Positions 54,147-63,256 of a DNA stretch of 64,000 nt are shown here, piece by piece. The notes under the pieces are model-generated. The model had not been told where the DNA came from. It saw nothing but the letters and a program-made list of their open reading frames with translations, and searched no databases. The position numbers were made by a program, and so were the translations under genes. Each line of letters begins with the position of its first letter. Position 1 is the stretch's first letter. Source of the stretch: Pseudonocardia sp. N23 (lineage in GTDB: Bacteria; Actinomycetota; Actinomycetes; Mycobacteriales; Pseudonocardiaceae); assembly GCF_002583555.1 (NCBI RefSeq), contig NZ_BEGX01000063.1, positions 62,286-126,285 of the forward strand, in the 5' to 3' direction.

Positions 54147-55324
54147 ACGACCCGACCTCGATCGTCCGCGAGACACTCGACCAGGTCCTGAACCGCGTCC
54201 TTGAACTCTCGCACTGGATCGGTGCGCACCCCGAGCTCGCCTTCGAGGAGCACCGCACCTCGTCCGAGATCGGTGACGTCCTCGCCGGGCACGGGTTCAC
54301 GGTCGAGCGCGGGGTGGCGGGCCTGGCCACCGCGTTCGTCGCCACGATCGGCTCGGGCGCGCTCGTCCTGGGCATCTGCGCCGAGATGGATGCGCTGCCC
54401 GACATCGGTCACGGGTGCGGGCACAACGTCATCGCCGGGGCCGCGGTCGGCGCGGCGCTCGCCCTCGCGCCGCTCGTGGATGCGCTAGGGGTGACGCTGC
54501 GTGTCTACGGCACGCCGGCGGAGGAGAGCGGCACCGGCAAGGAGATCATGGTGAACCGCGGTCTCTTCGACGACGTGCACGCCGCGATCATGGTGCACCC
54601 GTCGCTCAAGGACGTCGTCGAGCCGCAGTTCCGCGCCGCGCGTTCGTGGCGCATCACTTACCGCGGCCGCGGCGGGCACGCCTCGCGGCCGTGGAGCGCC
54701 CTCAACGCCGCGGACGCGACGGTGCTGGCCCAGACCGCCATCGGCCTGCTCCGTCAGCAGTTGCGGGACGGCGTCCGGGTCCATCACGTCGTCACCGAGG
54801 CCGGTGGGGCGGTCAACGTGATCGCCGACCGGACGGTGATGGAGTGCATGATCCGCGGCGACACGATCGCCGACGTCGACGAGGTGTGGGACCGGGTCCG
54901 GCGCTGCTTCGAGGCGGGCGCGCTGGCGACCGGCACGAGCATGGACGCCGCAGCCCTGCCGTCGCTCTACCGCGAGTTCCGGCACGACCCGGACCTCGCG
55001 GACCTGTTCCGGGCCCGCGCCCAGGAGGCCGGCCGGACATTCCCCGAGTACCCCGACGCGCTGTTCGGCTCGACCGACATGGGCAACGTGTCGCAGGTCG
55101 TTCCCGCCCTGCACCCGATGTTGTCGTTCGCGCTGCCCGACGAACAGGGCAACCACACGGCCGCGTTCGCCGCGGCCGCAGCCGGGCCGGAGGGGGATCG
55201 CTTCGTCCGCGACGGTGCCCTGGCGATGGCCCTGGCCCTGGTCGACGTCGCCCGGTCCGAGCCCGTCCGGGCACGGCTGCAGGCGGACCTGCAGTCCCGC
55301 CGAACCGCGTCCACGAATGCGTGA
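54143..55324 (+). CDS. M20-family amidohydrolase/aminoacylase
   Basis: The 393-residue protein is of the M20 aminoacylase-1-like group: SHWIGAHPELAFEEHRTSSE, the metal motifs CAEMDALPDIGHGCGHNVIA, YGTPAEESGTGK (catalytic Glu-Glu) and MVHPSLKDVV. A dimerisation domain with RGRGGHASRPWSALNAADAT and the C-terminal metal His in LPDEQGNHTAAFAAA follow. It removes acyl or amino-acid groups from N-acylated amino acids or p-aminobenzoyl-type amides. GTG 54143 overlaps the dipeptidase stop; GTG 54137 is also possible. Confidence 0.92.
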   Translation: MNDPTSIVRETLDQVLNRVLELSHWIGAHPELAFEEHRTSSEIGDVLAGHGFTVERGVAGLATAFVATIGSGALVLGICAEMDALPDIGHGCGHNVIAGAAVGAALALAPLVDALGVTLRVYGTPAEESGTGKEIMVNRGLFDDVHAAIMVHPSLKDVVEPQFRAARSWRITYRGRGGHASRPWSALNAADATVLAQTAIGLLRQQLRDGVRVHHVVTEAGGAVNVIADRTVMECMIRGDTIADVDEVWDRVRRCFEAGALATGTSMDAAALPSLYREFRHDPDLADLFRARAQEAGRTFPEYPDALFGSTDMGNVSQVVPALHPMLSFALPDEQGNHTAAFAAAAAGPEGDRFVRDGALAMALALVDVARSEPVRARLQADLQSRRTASTNA

Positions 55325-55336
55325 GGAGTCCTCGCC

Positions 55337-56038
55337 ATGCTGTCCGTCCACGAGGTCGAGTCCGGCTACGGACTCGTCCCGGTCCTCCACGGCGTGTCGC
55401 TGGAGGTGGCACCCGGCGAGATCGTCGCGGTGCTCGGCCCCAACGGGGCAGGCAAGTCCACGTTGCTGCGCACCATCTCCGGGTTGCTGACGCTGCGGTC
55501 CGGCTCGATCTCCGTCGGGTCGGCACGGATCGACGGTCTCCCGCCGCACCGGGTCGCACGGCTCGGGGTGGCGCACGTCGTCGAGGGCCGCGGCATCCTG
55601 CCCAACCTGACGATCCGGGAGAACCTGCTCCTCGGGTCCTTCCTGCACGGGTCCCGCGACGGTGAGAAGCAGCGACTCGACGCCGCGCTCGACCAGTTCC
55701 CATGGATGAGACCACGGCTCTCCGACCTCGGAGGCCGGCTCTCGGGTGGACAACAGCAGATGCTCGCCATCGCGCGCGCACTCGTCGGGGACCCGTCGGT
55801 GCTGCTGCTCGACGAACCGTCGCTCGGCCTCGCCCCGCTGGTCATCGACGAGCTCTTCGAGGTCATCGGTCGGTTGGCGACCGGCGAGCGGGCCGTGCTG
55901 ATCGTCGAGCAGCACGTGCACCGGTGCCTGGAGGTCGCGACCCGTGGCTACGTCCTGCAGCGGGGCCGCATGGTGCTGGCGGACACCGCAGAGACTCTTC
56001 GAGCCGACGAGCGCATCGAACAGGCCTATCTGTCATGA
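55337..56038 (+). CDS. LIV-type ABC transporter ATPase (LivF-like)
   Basis: The 233-residue nucleotide-binding domain is of the branched-chain amino acid (HAAT) group: Walker A GPNGAGKST, LPPHRVARLGVAHVVEGRGI with the LivF-typical EGRGIL-P-LTIRENL, signature LSGGQQQMLAIARALVGDPS, Walker B LLLDEPSLGLAPLVI, switch His IVEQHV. It energises uptake with the partner ATPase. It starts 12 bases after the amidohydrolase gene, which ties peptide cleavage to import, and overlaps the next ATG. Confidence 0.95.
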   Translation: MLSVHEVESGYGLVPVLHGVSLEVAPGEIVAVLGPNGAGKSTLLRTISGLLTLRSGSISVGSARIDGLPPHRVARLGVAHVVEGRGILPNLTIRENLLLGSFLHGSRDGEKQRLDAALDQFPWMRPRLSDLGGRLSGGQQQMLAIARALVGDPSVLLLDEPSLGLAPLVIDELFEVIGRLATGERAVLIVEQHVHRCLEVATRGYVLQRGRMVLADTAETLRADERIEQAYLS

Positions 56039-56805
56039 CCGGGCCGGATGCACGAGAGACGCAGCGGCCTGCAGTGCTGAGGACGGAGAAGCTCGACGTC
56101 CACTTCGGATCCTTCCGGGCGCTCACCGACATCTCCGTCGAGGTGCGGCCCGGGGAGGTCGTCGGAGTGATCGGCCCGAACGGCGCCGGTAAGTCCACCC
56201 TGGTGAACGCGCTGTCCGGGGTGGTCGCCCCGAGTGCGGGTTCGGTGGTGCTCGACGGGCAGACCCTGGGCCGGACCCGGCCGGTGCGGCGGTCGCGGCT
56301 CGGTCTCGTCCGAACGTTCCAGACCGCGCAGCTGTTCGGGTCGCTCAGCGCCCGCTCGAACATCGACCTCGCCCGTCGCGGGCGCGGGTCCGGAGCGGTC
56401 GAGGACCTCCTCGACGCCGCAACCGAGATTCTCCGGCTCGACGCGGTCCTGGACCTGGCGGCCGACCGGCTCAGCGGCGGCCAGCGAAAGCTCGTCGAAT
56501 TCGTGCGAGCGCTCGCGGCGGAGCCGCAGGTCCTGCTGCTCGACGAACCGGTGGCGGGTGTACCGATGCACGACCGGGCCCACGTCCTCGACCTGATCCG
56601 CCGCCATCTCACCGAACGCGAGGGGTCGGTCGTGCTGATCGAGCACGACATGGAGTTCGTCAGCAGCGTTTGCGACCGCGTGTACGTCATGAACGCGGGT
56701 GCGGTGATCGCCCACGGCACGTGGGCGGAGATCAGCCACGACCCGGCGGTGCTCGAGGCCTACCTCGGGACCGCTCCCACCGCGCCGGCCGGCGCCGAGA
56801 ACTGA
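56035..56805 (+). CDS. LIV-type ABC transporter ATPase (LivG-like)
   Basis: The 256-residue second ATPase has Walker A GPNGAGKST, RLGLVRTFQTAQLFGSLSAR (LivG-type RTFQ motif), signature LSGGQRKLVEFVRALAAEP, Walker B LLLDEPVAGVPMHD, and switch LIEHDMEFVSSVCDRVYVM. Walker B is followed by VAGVPMHD, where LivG usually has AGLNPxE, a mild deviation. It overlaps LivF by an ATGA junction and is followed after nine bases by the binding-protein gene. Confidence 0.95.
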   Translation: MTGPDARETQRPAVLRTEKLDVHFGSFRALTDISVEVRPGEVVGVIGPNGAGKSTLVNALSGVVAPSAGSVVLDGQTLGRTRPVRRSRLGLVRTFQTAQLFGSLSARSNIDLARRGRGSGAVEDLLDAATEILRLDAVLDLAADRLSGGQRKLVEFVRALAAEPQVLLLDEPVAGVPMHDRAHVLDLIRRHLTEREGSVVLIEHDMEFVSSVCDRVYVMNAGAVIAHGTWAEISHDPAVLEAYLGTAPTAPAGAEN

Positions 56806-56814
56806 GGAGAGGGC

Positions 56815-58002
56815 ATGAAGAGTCTTGTATCCCGACGGTCGGGCGTCGTCGCGACGGTCCTGGCGGCCGTCGTCCTGGTGACGGGTGCCTGCGGGAACAG
56901 CACCTCCGCGAGCGGGACCGGGGAGGCGCTCGCGGACGGCGCCCCGCTCACGATCGGGGTCTCGACGGTCGCCACGGGCCCGCTCGCGATCAACGACCAG
57001 GTCACGAAGGGTCTCGGGGCGTATTTCGCCTACCGCAACGCGAACGGCGGGATCGACGGCCGGAAGGTCGAGCTGAACGTCGTCGACAGTGCGGGGACGG
57101 TCGCCGGCGGGACGAGCTCGGTGCGGCAGCTCCTCGCGTCCAAGCCCTTCGGCCTGTTCGTGCTGTCGACCGCTCCGTTCACCGGCGCCCAGTCGGTGCT
57201 GAAGACCGACCCGACCACGCCCGTGTTCGTCCTCGCGAACGGTTCGCTGGTCAAGGCCGCCGGGCTGCCGAACGCCTTCGGCATGTTCACCGACTACACG
57301 ACCGAGAGCTTCGTCGGCATCAAGACCCTCGCCGACCAAGGGAAGAAGAAGATCGCGCTGGTCTACGACCCGACGATCGGGGAGGACGCGGCCAAGAAGG
57401 CCCCGGCCGAGGCGGCGAAGTACGGCGCGGAGATCGTCGCTGTCCCGCTACCAGCGACGACGACCAACTTCGCGCCCATCGCGCAGAGCATCGCCGCATC
57501 GGGGGCGGACGGCATCGTCTTCCAGGTCGTCGCGCAGAGCATCGCAGGGACGATGAAGGCCCTCCAGAACGCCGGCAGGTCCCTTCCCGCCGTCTCCTAC
57601 TCGGGCCAGCTCAACGCCACGACACTGGAGCTGGGCGGCGCCGCCCTGGAAGGGATGTACTTCTCCGCGCTGTTCCCGCTGGTGACGGACCCGTCACCCG
57701 CCGTCCAGGAGTTCAGCCGCGAGATCACGAAGCTCGCCCCGGACGCCGCCACCGTGCTCGGCATCCTCGGTTGGAACACAGGCGCCATGATCGAGCAGGC
57801 CGTCAAGGATGCCGATGCCGATGGCCCGCTCACCCAGGAGTCGTTCATGACCGCACTGCGCGGGCTCGGCGGCAAGCAGGTCGGCGTGCTGGAGAAGGTC
57901 GGCTGGACCCAGGACGTCGTCAGCTCGATCGACGCCGGGCAGACCGACGTGTTCAGCCTCTACCAGGTGCGGGACGGCCGGTTCGTGAAGGTCGGGTCGT
58001 GA
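56815..58002 (+). CDS. LIV-type substrate-binding lipoprotein
   Basis: The 395-residue lipoprotein has a signal peptide with lipobox VTGAC (Cys about residue 24) and a periplasmic-binding-protein type I fold: LTIGVSTVATGPLAINDQVT, YFAYRNANGGIDGRKVELNV, VFVLANGSLVKAAG, KKKIALVYDPTIGEDAAKKA, and GADGIVFQVVAQSIAGTMKA. This family captures branched-chain amino acids, amides, urea or aromatic acids; the ligand is unknown. ATG follows GAGGAGAGGGC. It lies between the ATPase and permease genes of the same operon. Confidence 0.94.
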   Translation: MKSLVSRRSGVVATVLAAVVLVTGACGNSTSASGTGEALADGAPLTIGVSTVATGPLAINDQVTKGLGAYFAYRNANGGIDGRKVELNVVDSAGTVAGGTSSVRQLLASKPFGLFVLSTAPFTGAQSVLKTDPTTPVFVLANGSLVKAAGLPNAFGMFTDYTTESFVGIKTLADQGKKKIALVYDPTIGEDAAKKAPAEAAKYGAEIVAVPLPATTTNFAPIAQSIAASGADGIVFQVVAQSIAGTMKALQNAGRSLPAVSYSGQLNATTLELGGAALEGMYFSALFPLVTDPSPAVQEFSREITKLAPDAATVLGILGWNTGAMIEQAVKDADADGPLTQESFMTALRGLGGKQVGVLEKVGWTQDVVSSIDAGQTDVFSLYQVRDGRFVKVGS

Positions 58003-58033
58003 CCGTGCGCCGCACGCACCGAGGAGCCGCGCC

Positions 58034-59989
58034 ATGTGGCCGGTAGTCGTGAGCGGCCTCGTCAGCGGTGGGCTCTATATCGCGATCTCGCTCGGCGTCG
58101 TCCTCACCTTCCGCTTCGCGCACGTCCTCAACTTCGCGCAGGGGGCGATCGCCACCCTGGCGGGGTACGCGGCGTGGCAGGCTGTCGACGGCGGTCTGCC
58201 GACGGCGGCCGGCTGGCTCGTCGCCATCGCCGTCGGAGCGGTGGCGTCGCTGCTGCTCGGCCTGGTCATCGGCCGGTACTTCGCCGATGCGCCGGAGCTG
58301 CTCACCGCCATGGCGACCTTCGGGCCGGCGCTCGCGCTGATCGGGATCGTCGGCGAGCAGTGGGGGCAGAACCCGAAGGCGCTACCCGTGCCCGGGCCGC
58401 TCGACGGCACGTTGTCGCTCTTCGGGGCCTCGGTCGGCCGGTTCGAGCTGGTCTTCCTCATCGGCATACTCGCGCTCGTCGGACTCGTGGCGCTGCTGCT
58501 GCACCGCAGCCGGGTCGGCCTGGCGCTGCGCGCTCTCGCCGACGACCCTGCGACGGCAGCGGTCAACGGCATCAACGTGGTCGCGCTCGAGCGGCTGGCC
58601 TGGGTGGCTGGTGGCGCGATCGCCGGAGTGGCGGGCGTGGCGATCAGTACCTCTGCCCAGCTCGACCCGAACCACCTCACGACGTTCATGGTGTCGGCAT
58701 TCACCGCGGTTGTCCTCGGCGGCATCGGCACCTTCGGCGGCCTGGTCGTGGGATGCCTGACCTACGGCGTGCTCAACGCGCTGGTCGCCTACTACGTGGG
58801 TGGCCAGTACGAGGCGCTCACCGCGCTCGTGGTCCTGACAGCCCTCTACCTCGTCCGGCCGAGCGGCCTGCTCGGAAGGCAGGTTCTCGTCGCCTCCAAC
58901 GGGTTGCCCACGCAGGCCGACACGGGTGGCGGACGCCTGCTCGCGATGCTGTCGGCCGCATCGGATGCCCTCGGTCGGCTCCGGCCACGGACGAGCCGGG
59001 TCCGGCTGGCGACGATGGTCGTCGGCGTGGCCGTCGCGGCGGTGGTCGTCGTCCTGGTACCGCGCAACCTCGACGGCTCGCTGGTCTTCGTCCTGGCCAC
59101 GGCCCTGGCGATGGCCATCGCGGTGGCCGGGCAGAACGTCGCGTCGGGACTGTCGGGCCGGCTCGCCGTGGCCCAGGGCGGGTTCATGATGGTGGGCGGC
59201 TACTGCTCCGGGCTGCTGGTCAGCGGGGCGGGCGCCCCGGCGCCGGTGGCGATGGCCGCGGGCGCCCTGATCGGGCTGCTCCTCGGTGCCGTGATCGGGA
59301 CCAGCATCATCCGGCTCTCCGGCATCTATCTCGGCATCATCACGCTGCAGTTCACCCTTGCCGTGCCCGAGCTGGCGAAGGCCTGGACCGGGCTGACCCA
59401 GGGTGAGCTTGGCATCGTGCTCCCGTCGATGGAGGCGGCCGGGCTGACAGCGGTCTCCCCGTACGACGTCTGGATCGCGTCGGTCGCGGTCACGGTGCTC
59501 GCCCTCGGCGTACTCGTACGGCTCAGCCGCGGCCGGCTCGGCGTGCGGATCCGGGCGGCCCGGGACTCGGACCTGGGTGCCGAGTCGATCGGGCTCGACG
59601 TCCGGTGGCTGCGCGTCGGCGCGGTGACCCTGAGCGGAGCGGGTGGGGCGCTGGCCGGCTCGCTCGGCTCCTTCCAGTCCGGGATCATCACGCCTGAGTC
59701 CTTCGGGATGTGGACGAGCGTCACGATCCTGCTGGCGGCGGCCATCGCCGGCCAGAACTCGGTGGTCGTGGGCCCGCTCGTCGGCGCGGCCTTCGTCGTC
59801 CTGCTGCCCTACGCGCTCAGCGGCTCGGGCGGGTGGAGCGCGATCCTCTTCGGGTTCGGCGCGCTCGGCGTCCTCGTGGTGCGCCGGCTCATCGCCCAGG
59901 CCCAACGGCGCGTGGCCCATGCCGGGGACGACAGCTCCCCGCAGACCGGCGCCGTCGGCGCACCGGAGCTCGTGGGAGGAGCCCGATGA
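58034..59989 (+). CDS. Fused LivH-LivM ABC transporter permease
   Basis: The 651-residue protein joins both permeases of a LIV-type system. Residues 1-285 are LivH-like (VSGLVSGGLYIAISLGVVLT; FAHVLNFAQGAIATLAGYAA; GLALRALADDPATAAVNGIN, the EAA loop). A hydrophilic linker (about 286-325) leads to the LivM-like half (AMAIAVAGQNVASGLSGRLA; GVRIRAARDSDLGAESIGLD, second EAA loop; FGMWTSVTILLAAAIAGQNS). Fused HM permeases occur in some actinobacteria. Its stop overlaps the aldo/keto reductase start (ATGA). Confidence 0.94.
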   Translation: MWPVVVSGLVSGGLYIAISLGVVLTFRFAHVLNFAQGAIATLAGYAAWQAVDGGLPTAAGWLVAIAVGAVASLLLGLVIGRYFADAPELLTAMATFGPALALIGIVGEQWGQNPKALPVPGPLDGTLSLFGASVGRFELVFLIGILALVGLVALLLHRSRVGLALRALADDPATAAVNGINVVALERLAWVAGGAIAGVAGVAISTSAQLDPNHLTTFMVSAFTAVVLGGIGTFGGLVVGCLTYGVLNALVAYYVGGQYEALTALVVLTALYLVRPSGLLGRQVLVASNGLPTQADTGGGRLLAMLSAASDALGRLRPRTSRVRLATMVVGVAVAAVVVVLVPRNLDGSLVFVLATALAMAIAVAGQNVASGLSGRLAVAQGGFMMVGGYCSGLLVSGAGAPAPVAMAAGALIGLLLGAVIGTSIIRLSGIYLGIITLQFTLAVPELAKAWTGLTQGELGIVLPSMEAAGLTAVSPYDVWIASVAVTVLALGVLVRLSRGRLGVRIRAARDSDLGAESIGLDVRWLRVGAVTLSGAGGALAGSLGSFQSGIITPESFGMWTSVTILLAAAIAGQNSVVVGPLVGAAFVVLLPYALSGSGGWSAILFGFGALGVLVVRRLIAQAQRRVAHAGDDSSPQTGAVGAPELVGGAR

Positions 59990-61026
59990 GCTGGTTCCGG
60001 CCGCTCGGGCGCACAGGCGTGCAGGTCAGCACGTTGACGTTGGGCGCCATGAACTTCGGGTCGCAGTTCGGCACGGACCGGGACGAGGCAGTGCGGATCG
60101 TCGGAGCCGCCCTCGACGCGGGCATCAACGTCGTCGACACCGCCGACGTCTACTCCCAGGGAGAGTCCGAGGAGATCGTCGGGCACGCGATCAAGGGCAG
60201 GCGGGACGAGGTGGTCCTGGCCTCGAAGTTCCACGGCAGGTTCGGTGACGACGTCAACCGCGGCGGCAACTCCCGGCGTTGGGCCGCACGCGCCGTGGAG
60301 GAGAGCCTGCGCCGCCTGGGAACCGACCACCTGGACCTCTACCAGGTCCACCGGCCGGATCCGGACACCGAGCTCGAGGAGACCCTCGGCGCACTCTCGG
60401 ACCTCGTGCATGCCGGCAAGATTCGCTACTACGGCACGTCCACCTTCGAGCCGCACCAGGTTCTCGAGGCCCAGTACCTGGCACGGGCGGGTGGGCTGGT
60501 CTCCGCCTCGACCGAGCAGGCGCCGTACTCGATGTTGGCGCGTGGGGTGGAACGAGCGCTCCTGCCCGTCGCGGAGCAGTTCCGCCTCGGCGTCCTGACC
60601 TGGAGCCCCCTGGCCGGGGGCTGGCTCTCGGGTCGGTGGCGGCGAGGCGAGGTGGTCCCCAGCTCCGGGCGGGCCGCCATCATGGGCACACGCCACGACC
60701 AGGGCACTCCGGCCAACGTGCTCAAGCGGGATGCCGCGGAGCGACTGCTCGACCTGGCGGAGTCGGCGGGGCTGAGCCTGGTCGACCTCTCGCTGGCCTG
60801 GGTGCTGCGGCACCCGGCGGTCACCTCGGTCATCATCGGCCCGCGCACCACCGAGCAGCTGAGCGGCCAGCTCTCGGCACCGAGCCTGACCCTCGACGAC
60901 GACCTGCTCGATGCGATCGACGAGATCGTCCCGCCCGGTGTCACCCTCAACCCCGCGGACGCGGGCTACACACCGCCGTCGCTCACCGACGCGGCCCGGC
61001 GCCGTCGTCCGGTGTCCCCGGCGTGA
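59986..61026 (+). CDS. Aldo/keto reductase
   Basis: The 346-residue TIM-barrel oxidoreductase contains PLGRTGVQVSTLTLGAMNFG, the catalytic Asp/Tyr in NVVDTADVYSQGESEEIVGH, catalytic Lys in VVLASKFHGRFGDDV, HLDLYQVHRPDPDTELEETL (catalytic His) and SVIIGPRTTEQLSGQLSAP for NADPH binding. It would reduce or oxidise a carbonyl/alcohol group of the imported substrate or its breakdown product. Translational coupling to the transporter (upstream) and serine dehydratase (downstream, GTGA) makes it part of the same pathway. Confidence 0.93.
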   Translation: MSWFRPLGRTGVQVSTLTLGAMNFGSQFGTDRDEAVRIVGAALDAGINVVDTADVYSQGESEEIVGHAIKGRRDEVVLASKFHGRFGDDVNRGGNSRRWAARAVEESLRRLGTDHLDLYQVHRPDPDTELEETLGALSDLVHAGKIRYYGTSTFEPHQVLEAQYLARAGGLVSASTEQAPYSMLARGVERALLPVAEQFRLGVLTWSPLAGGWLSGRWRRGEVVPSSGRAAIMGTRHDQGTPANVLKRDAAERLLDLAESAGLSLVDLSLAWVLRHPAVTSVIIGPRTTEQLSGQLSAPSLTLDDDLLDAIDEIVPPGVTLNPADAGYTPPSLTDAARRRRPVSPA

Positions 61027-62387
61027 GCCCGAGCGTCCTGGACCTGTATTCGATCGGCATCGGTCCTTCGAGCTCTCACACGGTCGGTCCGATGCGGGCG
61101 GCGGTGGAGTTCGCCCGGGAGGTCGCCGACAGCCCGGGTCGGGTCGAGCAGGTTCGGGTCGAACTGTTCGGGTCGCTCGGCGCCACCGGGCCCGGCCACG
61201 GCACGCCGAACGCTGTCGTCCTGGGCCTGCTGGGCCACGACCCGGCGAGGGTGGACACCGATGTCGGGAGGCGAGCCATCGACCGGGTGCGTTCCGAGCG
61301 GCGGGTCGCCCTCGCCGGTACCGCCGACGTTGCCTTCGACCCGGCAACGGACATGGTTCTGCACCGGCATGCGCTCGCCGCTCACCCGAACGGCATGCGG
61401 TTCGCGGCGGTAGACGGCGCGGGGCGCCTCGTCCGAACGCGGGTCTTCTACTCGGTGGGTGGAGGATTCGTCGTCGAAGCCGCCGAGGACGGATCCCTGC
61501 CACCGGAGCCTGAGCCCGCCCCCGCCCCTCATCCGTTCGACACCGCGGCCGAGCTTGTGGCGCAGTGCAAGGCGCAGCGTGTCGGCGTCGCCGAGCTGAT
61601 GCTCCGCAACGAGACGGCATCGCGCCCGCGGGCCGACGTCGAGGCCGGTCTGCGCACAGTCTGGGCAGCGATGCAGGAATGCGTGCGGCGAGGAATGACG
61701 ACCGACGGCACCCTCCCAGGTGGCCTGGAGGTGCGACGGCGTGCCCCCGGGCTGCTCCGAAGCCTGACCGACCGGGAGCGGACGGGGGCCACCGCGGACC
61801 GGATCGACTGGGCGGCTCTCTTCGCGCTGGCGGTCAACGAGGAGAACGCAGCAGGAGGCCGGGTCGTGACGGCACCCACGAACGGGGCCGCCGGGATCAT
61901 CCCGGCCGTGCTCCACACCTACATGCGGTTCACCCCCGGAGCGTCGGACGCCGACGCCGTCCGGTTCCTGCTGGCGGGTGGGGCCATCGGGCTCCTGGTC
62001 AAACGGCACGCCTCGATCTCCGGAGCTGAGATGGGGTGTCAGGGGGAGGTGGGATCGGCTTGTGCGATGGCCGCTGCCGGGCTCTGCGAGGTGCTCGGCG
62101 GCACCCCTGCACAGGTGGAGAACGCCGCCGAGATCGGTATCGAGCACAATCTCGGCCTCACCTGCGATCCTGTCGGCGGTCTCGTCCAGATCCCGTGCAT
62201 CGAGCGCAACGCGGTGGCCGCTGTGAAAGCGATCAGCGCCGCTCAGCTCGCTTTGCACGGTGACGGCTCTCATCGGGTCAGCCTCGATCAGGTGATCGCG
62301 ACTCTGCGCCAAACTGGGGAGGACATGCGGTCCGAGTACAAGGAGACCTCCCGGGGCGGTCTCGCCGTCAACGTCGTCGCCTGCTGA
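61023..62387 (+). CDS. sdaA: L-serine dehydratase (iron-sulfur, single chain)
   Basis: The 454-residue enzyme is a one-chain SdaA: beta domain SVLDLYSIGIGPSSSHTVGP, GSLGATGPGHGTPNAVVLGL; alpha domain EENAAGGRVVTAPTNGAAGI, the Cys of GCQGEVGSACAMAAAGLCEV, and LTCDPVGGLVQIPCIERNAV with the remaining [4Fe-4S] Cys ligands. It deaminates L-serine to pyruvate. GTG 61023 overlaps the aldo/keto reductase stop. As the final gene of the coupled run it suggests that the peptide or amide processed upstream releases serine. Confidence 0.95.
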   Translation: MSPSVLDLYSIGIGPSSSHTVGPMRAAVEFAREVADSPGRVEQVRVELFGSLGATGPGHGTPNAVVLGLLGHDPARVDTDVGRRAIDRVRSERRVALAGTADVAFDPATDMVLHRHALAAHPNGMRFAAVDGAGRLVRTRVFYSVGGGFVVEAAEDGSLPPEPEPAPAPHPFDTAAELVAQCKAQRVGVAELMLRNETASRPRADVEAGLRTVWAAMQECVRRGMTTDGTLPGGLEVRRRAPGLLRSLTDRERTGATADRIDWAALFALAVNEENAAGGRVVTAPTNGAAGIIPAVLHTYMRFTPGASDADAVRFLLAGGAIGLLVKRHASISGAEMGCQGEVGSACAMAAAGLCEVLGGTPAQVENAAEIGIEHNLGLTCDPVGGLVQIPCIERNAVAAVKAISAAQLALHGDGSHRVSLDQVIATLRQTGEDMRSEYKETSRGGLAVNVVAC

Positions 62388-62719
62388 CAAGGCCCCGACT
62401 CGACGAACTGGCTTCACCCCCGTCGCCGACAGCAACCTCCGAATCGTTACTCGGTTGCGCGCCGATGAGCTGTCCGGAGTTGTGGTGCTGCTCAACGCAT
62501 CCGCAGCAACATTGATTTCGGTGCTCGCGGCGCGGGCGTCGGCGGCGAGGTGCTCGGCGCCGGTGTAGGGCGAGGTCACGAGGCGCCTCCAGGATGACGC
62601 TGCGGGCCGACGGTGCTCTCCCGCGAGATATGGAAGCGCGGGTTCTCGGCGGGACTCTCGACGAGGCATCGGAACAGCCGCTGCGGATGCTCAGCACGGC
62701 TGGGCACCAGTCAGGCGGA
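62388..62719. other. Intergenic region between convergent genes
   Basis: About 330 bases separate the serine dehydratase stop from the secreted-protein stop. No conserved peptide or tRNA was recognised, and no strong hairpin was evident by eye. Confidence 0.5.
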
Positions 62720-63256
62720 TCAGGTGAACTCGACCCACGCGTCGTCGGTGTCGTCGGGCTGGAGCAGGGTGTAGTGGGCGTCGTGGTCTCCGCTGCGGCT
62801 GGTGATGGCCATGCTGGTCTCGCCGGTCCAGTCGTAGGTCATGCGGACGGTGAAGGTGCCCATCTTGGTGGGCCTGCCGTTCTGGTAGATGTCGTAGGTG
62901 GCGTTGATGATGCCGATGTTGCCGGCCCTGTACTGGACCTCGAACCCCTGGGTGGAGCCTTCGTCCATGGTGCTGCCGTCGACCGGCATGCCTTCGTTGT
63001 CGCCGGTAGCGCTGACCAGCTTCAAGGTGCATGCCGAGAACTCGTTCTTGATGGTGAAGTGCTTGCTGATCTGCGGTGCCGGCGTGAGGTGACCGGGCCC
63101 GGACGGGCTGCTCGCCGCGGTGGTCTGGGCGGTCAGCGCGACGGGGGCAGCTGTCGTGGTGGGGGTGGCGGCCTGGGCGCTGGTGGCGGCGAAGCCGGCG
63201 AGCAGTCCGGCGATGGCGAGAGTGGATGCGCCGCGGACGATGGCCTTGGTGATCAT
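62720..63256 (-). CDS. Secreted protein of unknown function
   Basis: The 178-residue product has a clear Sec signal peptide (MITKAIVRGASTLAIAGLLA, GFAATSAQA with AxA cleavage), a Thr/Ala/Pro-rich linker, and a beta-rich domain with FTIKNEFSACTLKLVSATGD, QGFEVQYRAGNIGIINATYD and RMTYDWTGETSMAITSRSGD. A single Cys is present. The ATG at 63256 is preceded by GAGGAGCTACC. The frame is open upstream to 63,817, but that part has no conserved features. It resembles secreted beta-sandwich proteins of actinomycetes by composition only. No family is assigned. Confidence 0.75.
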   Translation of the reverse strand: MITKAIVRGASTLAIAGLLAGFAATSAQAATPTTTAAPVALTAQTTAASSPSGPGHLTPAPQISKHFTIKNEFSACTLKLVSATGDNEGMPVDGSTMDEGSTQGFEVQYRAGNIGIINATYDIYQNGRPTKMGTFTVRMTYDWTGETSMAITSRSGDHDAHYTLLQPDDTDDAWVEFT

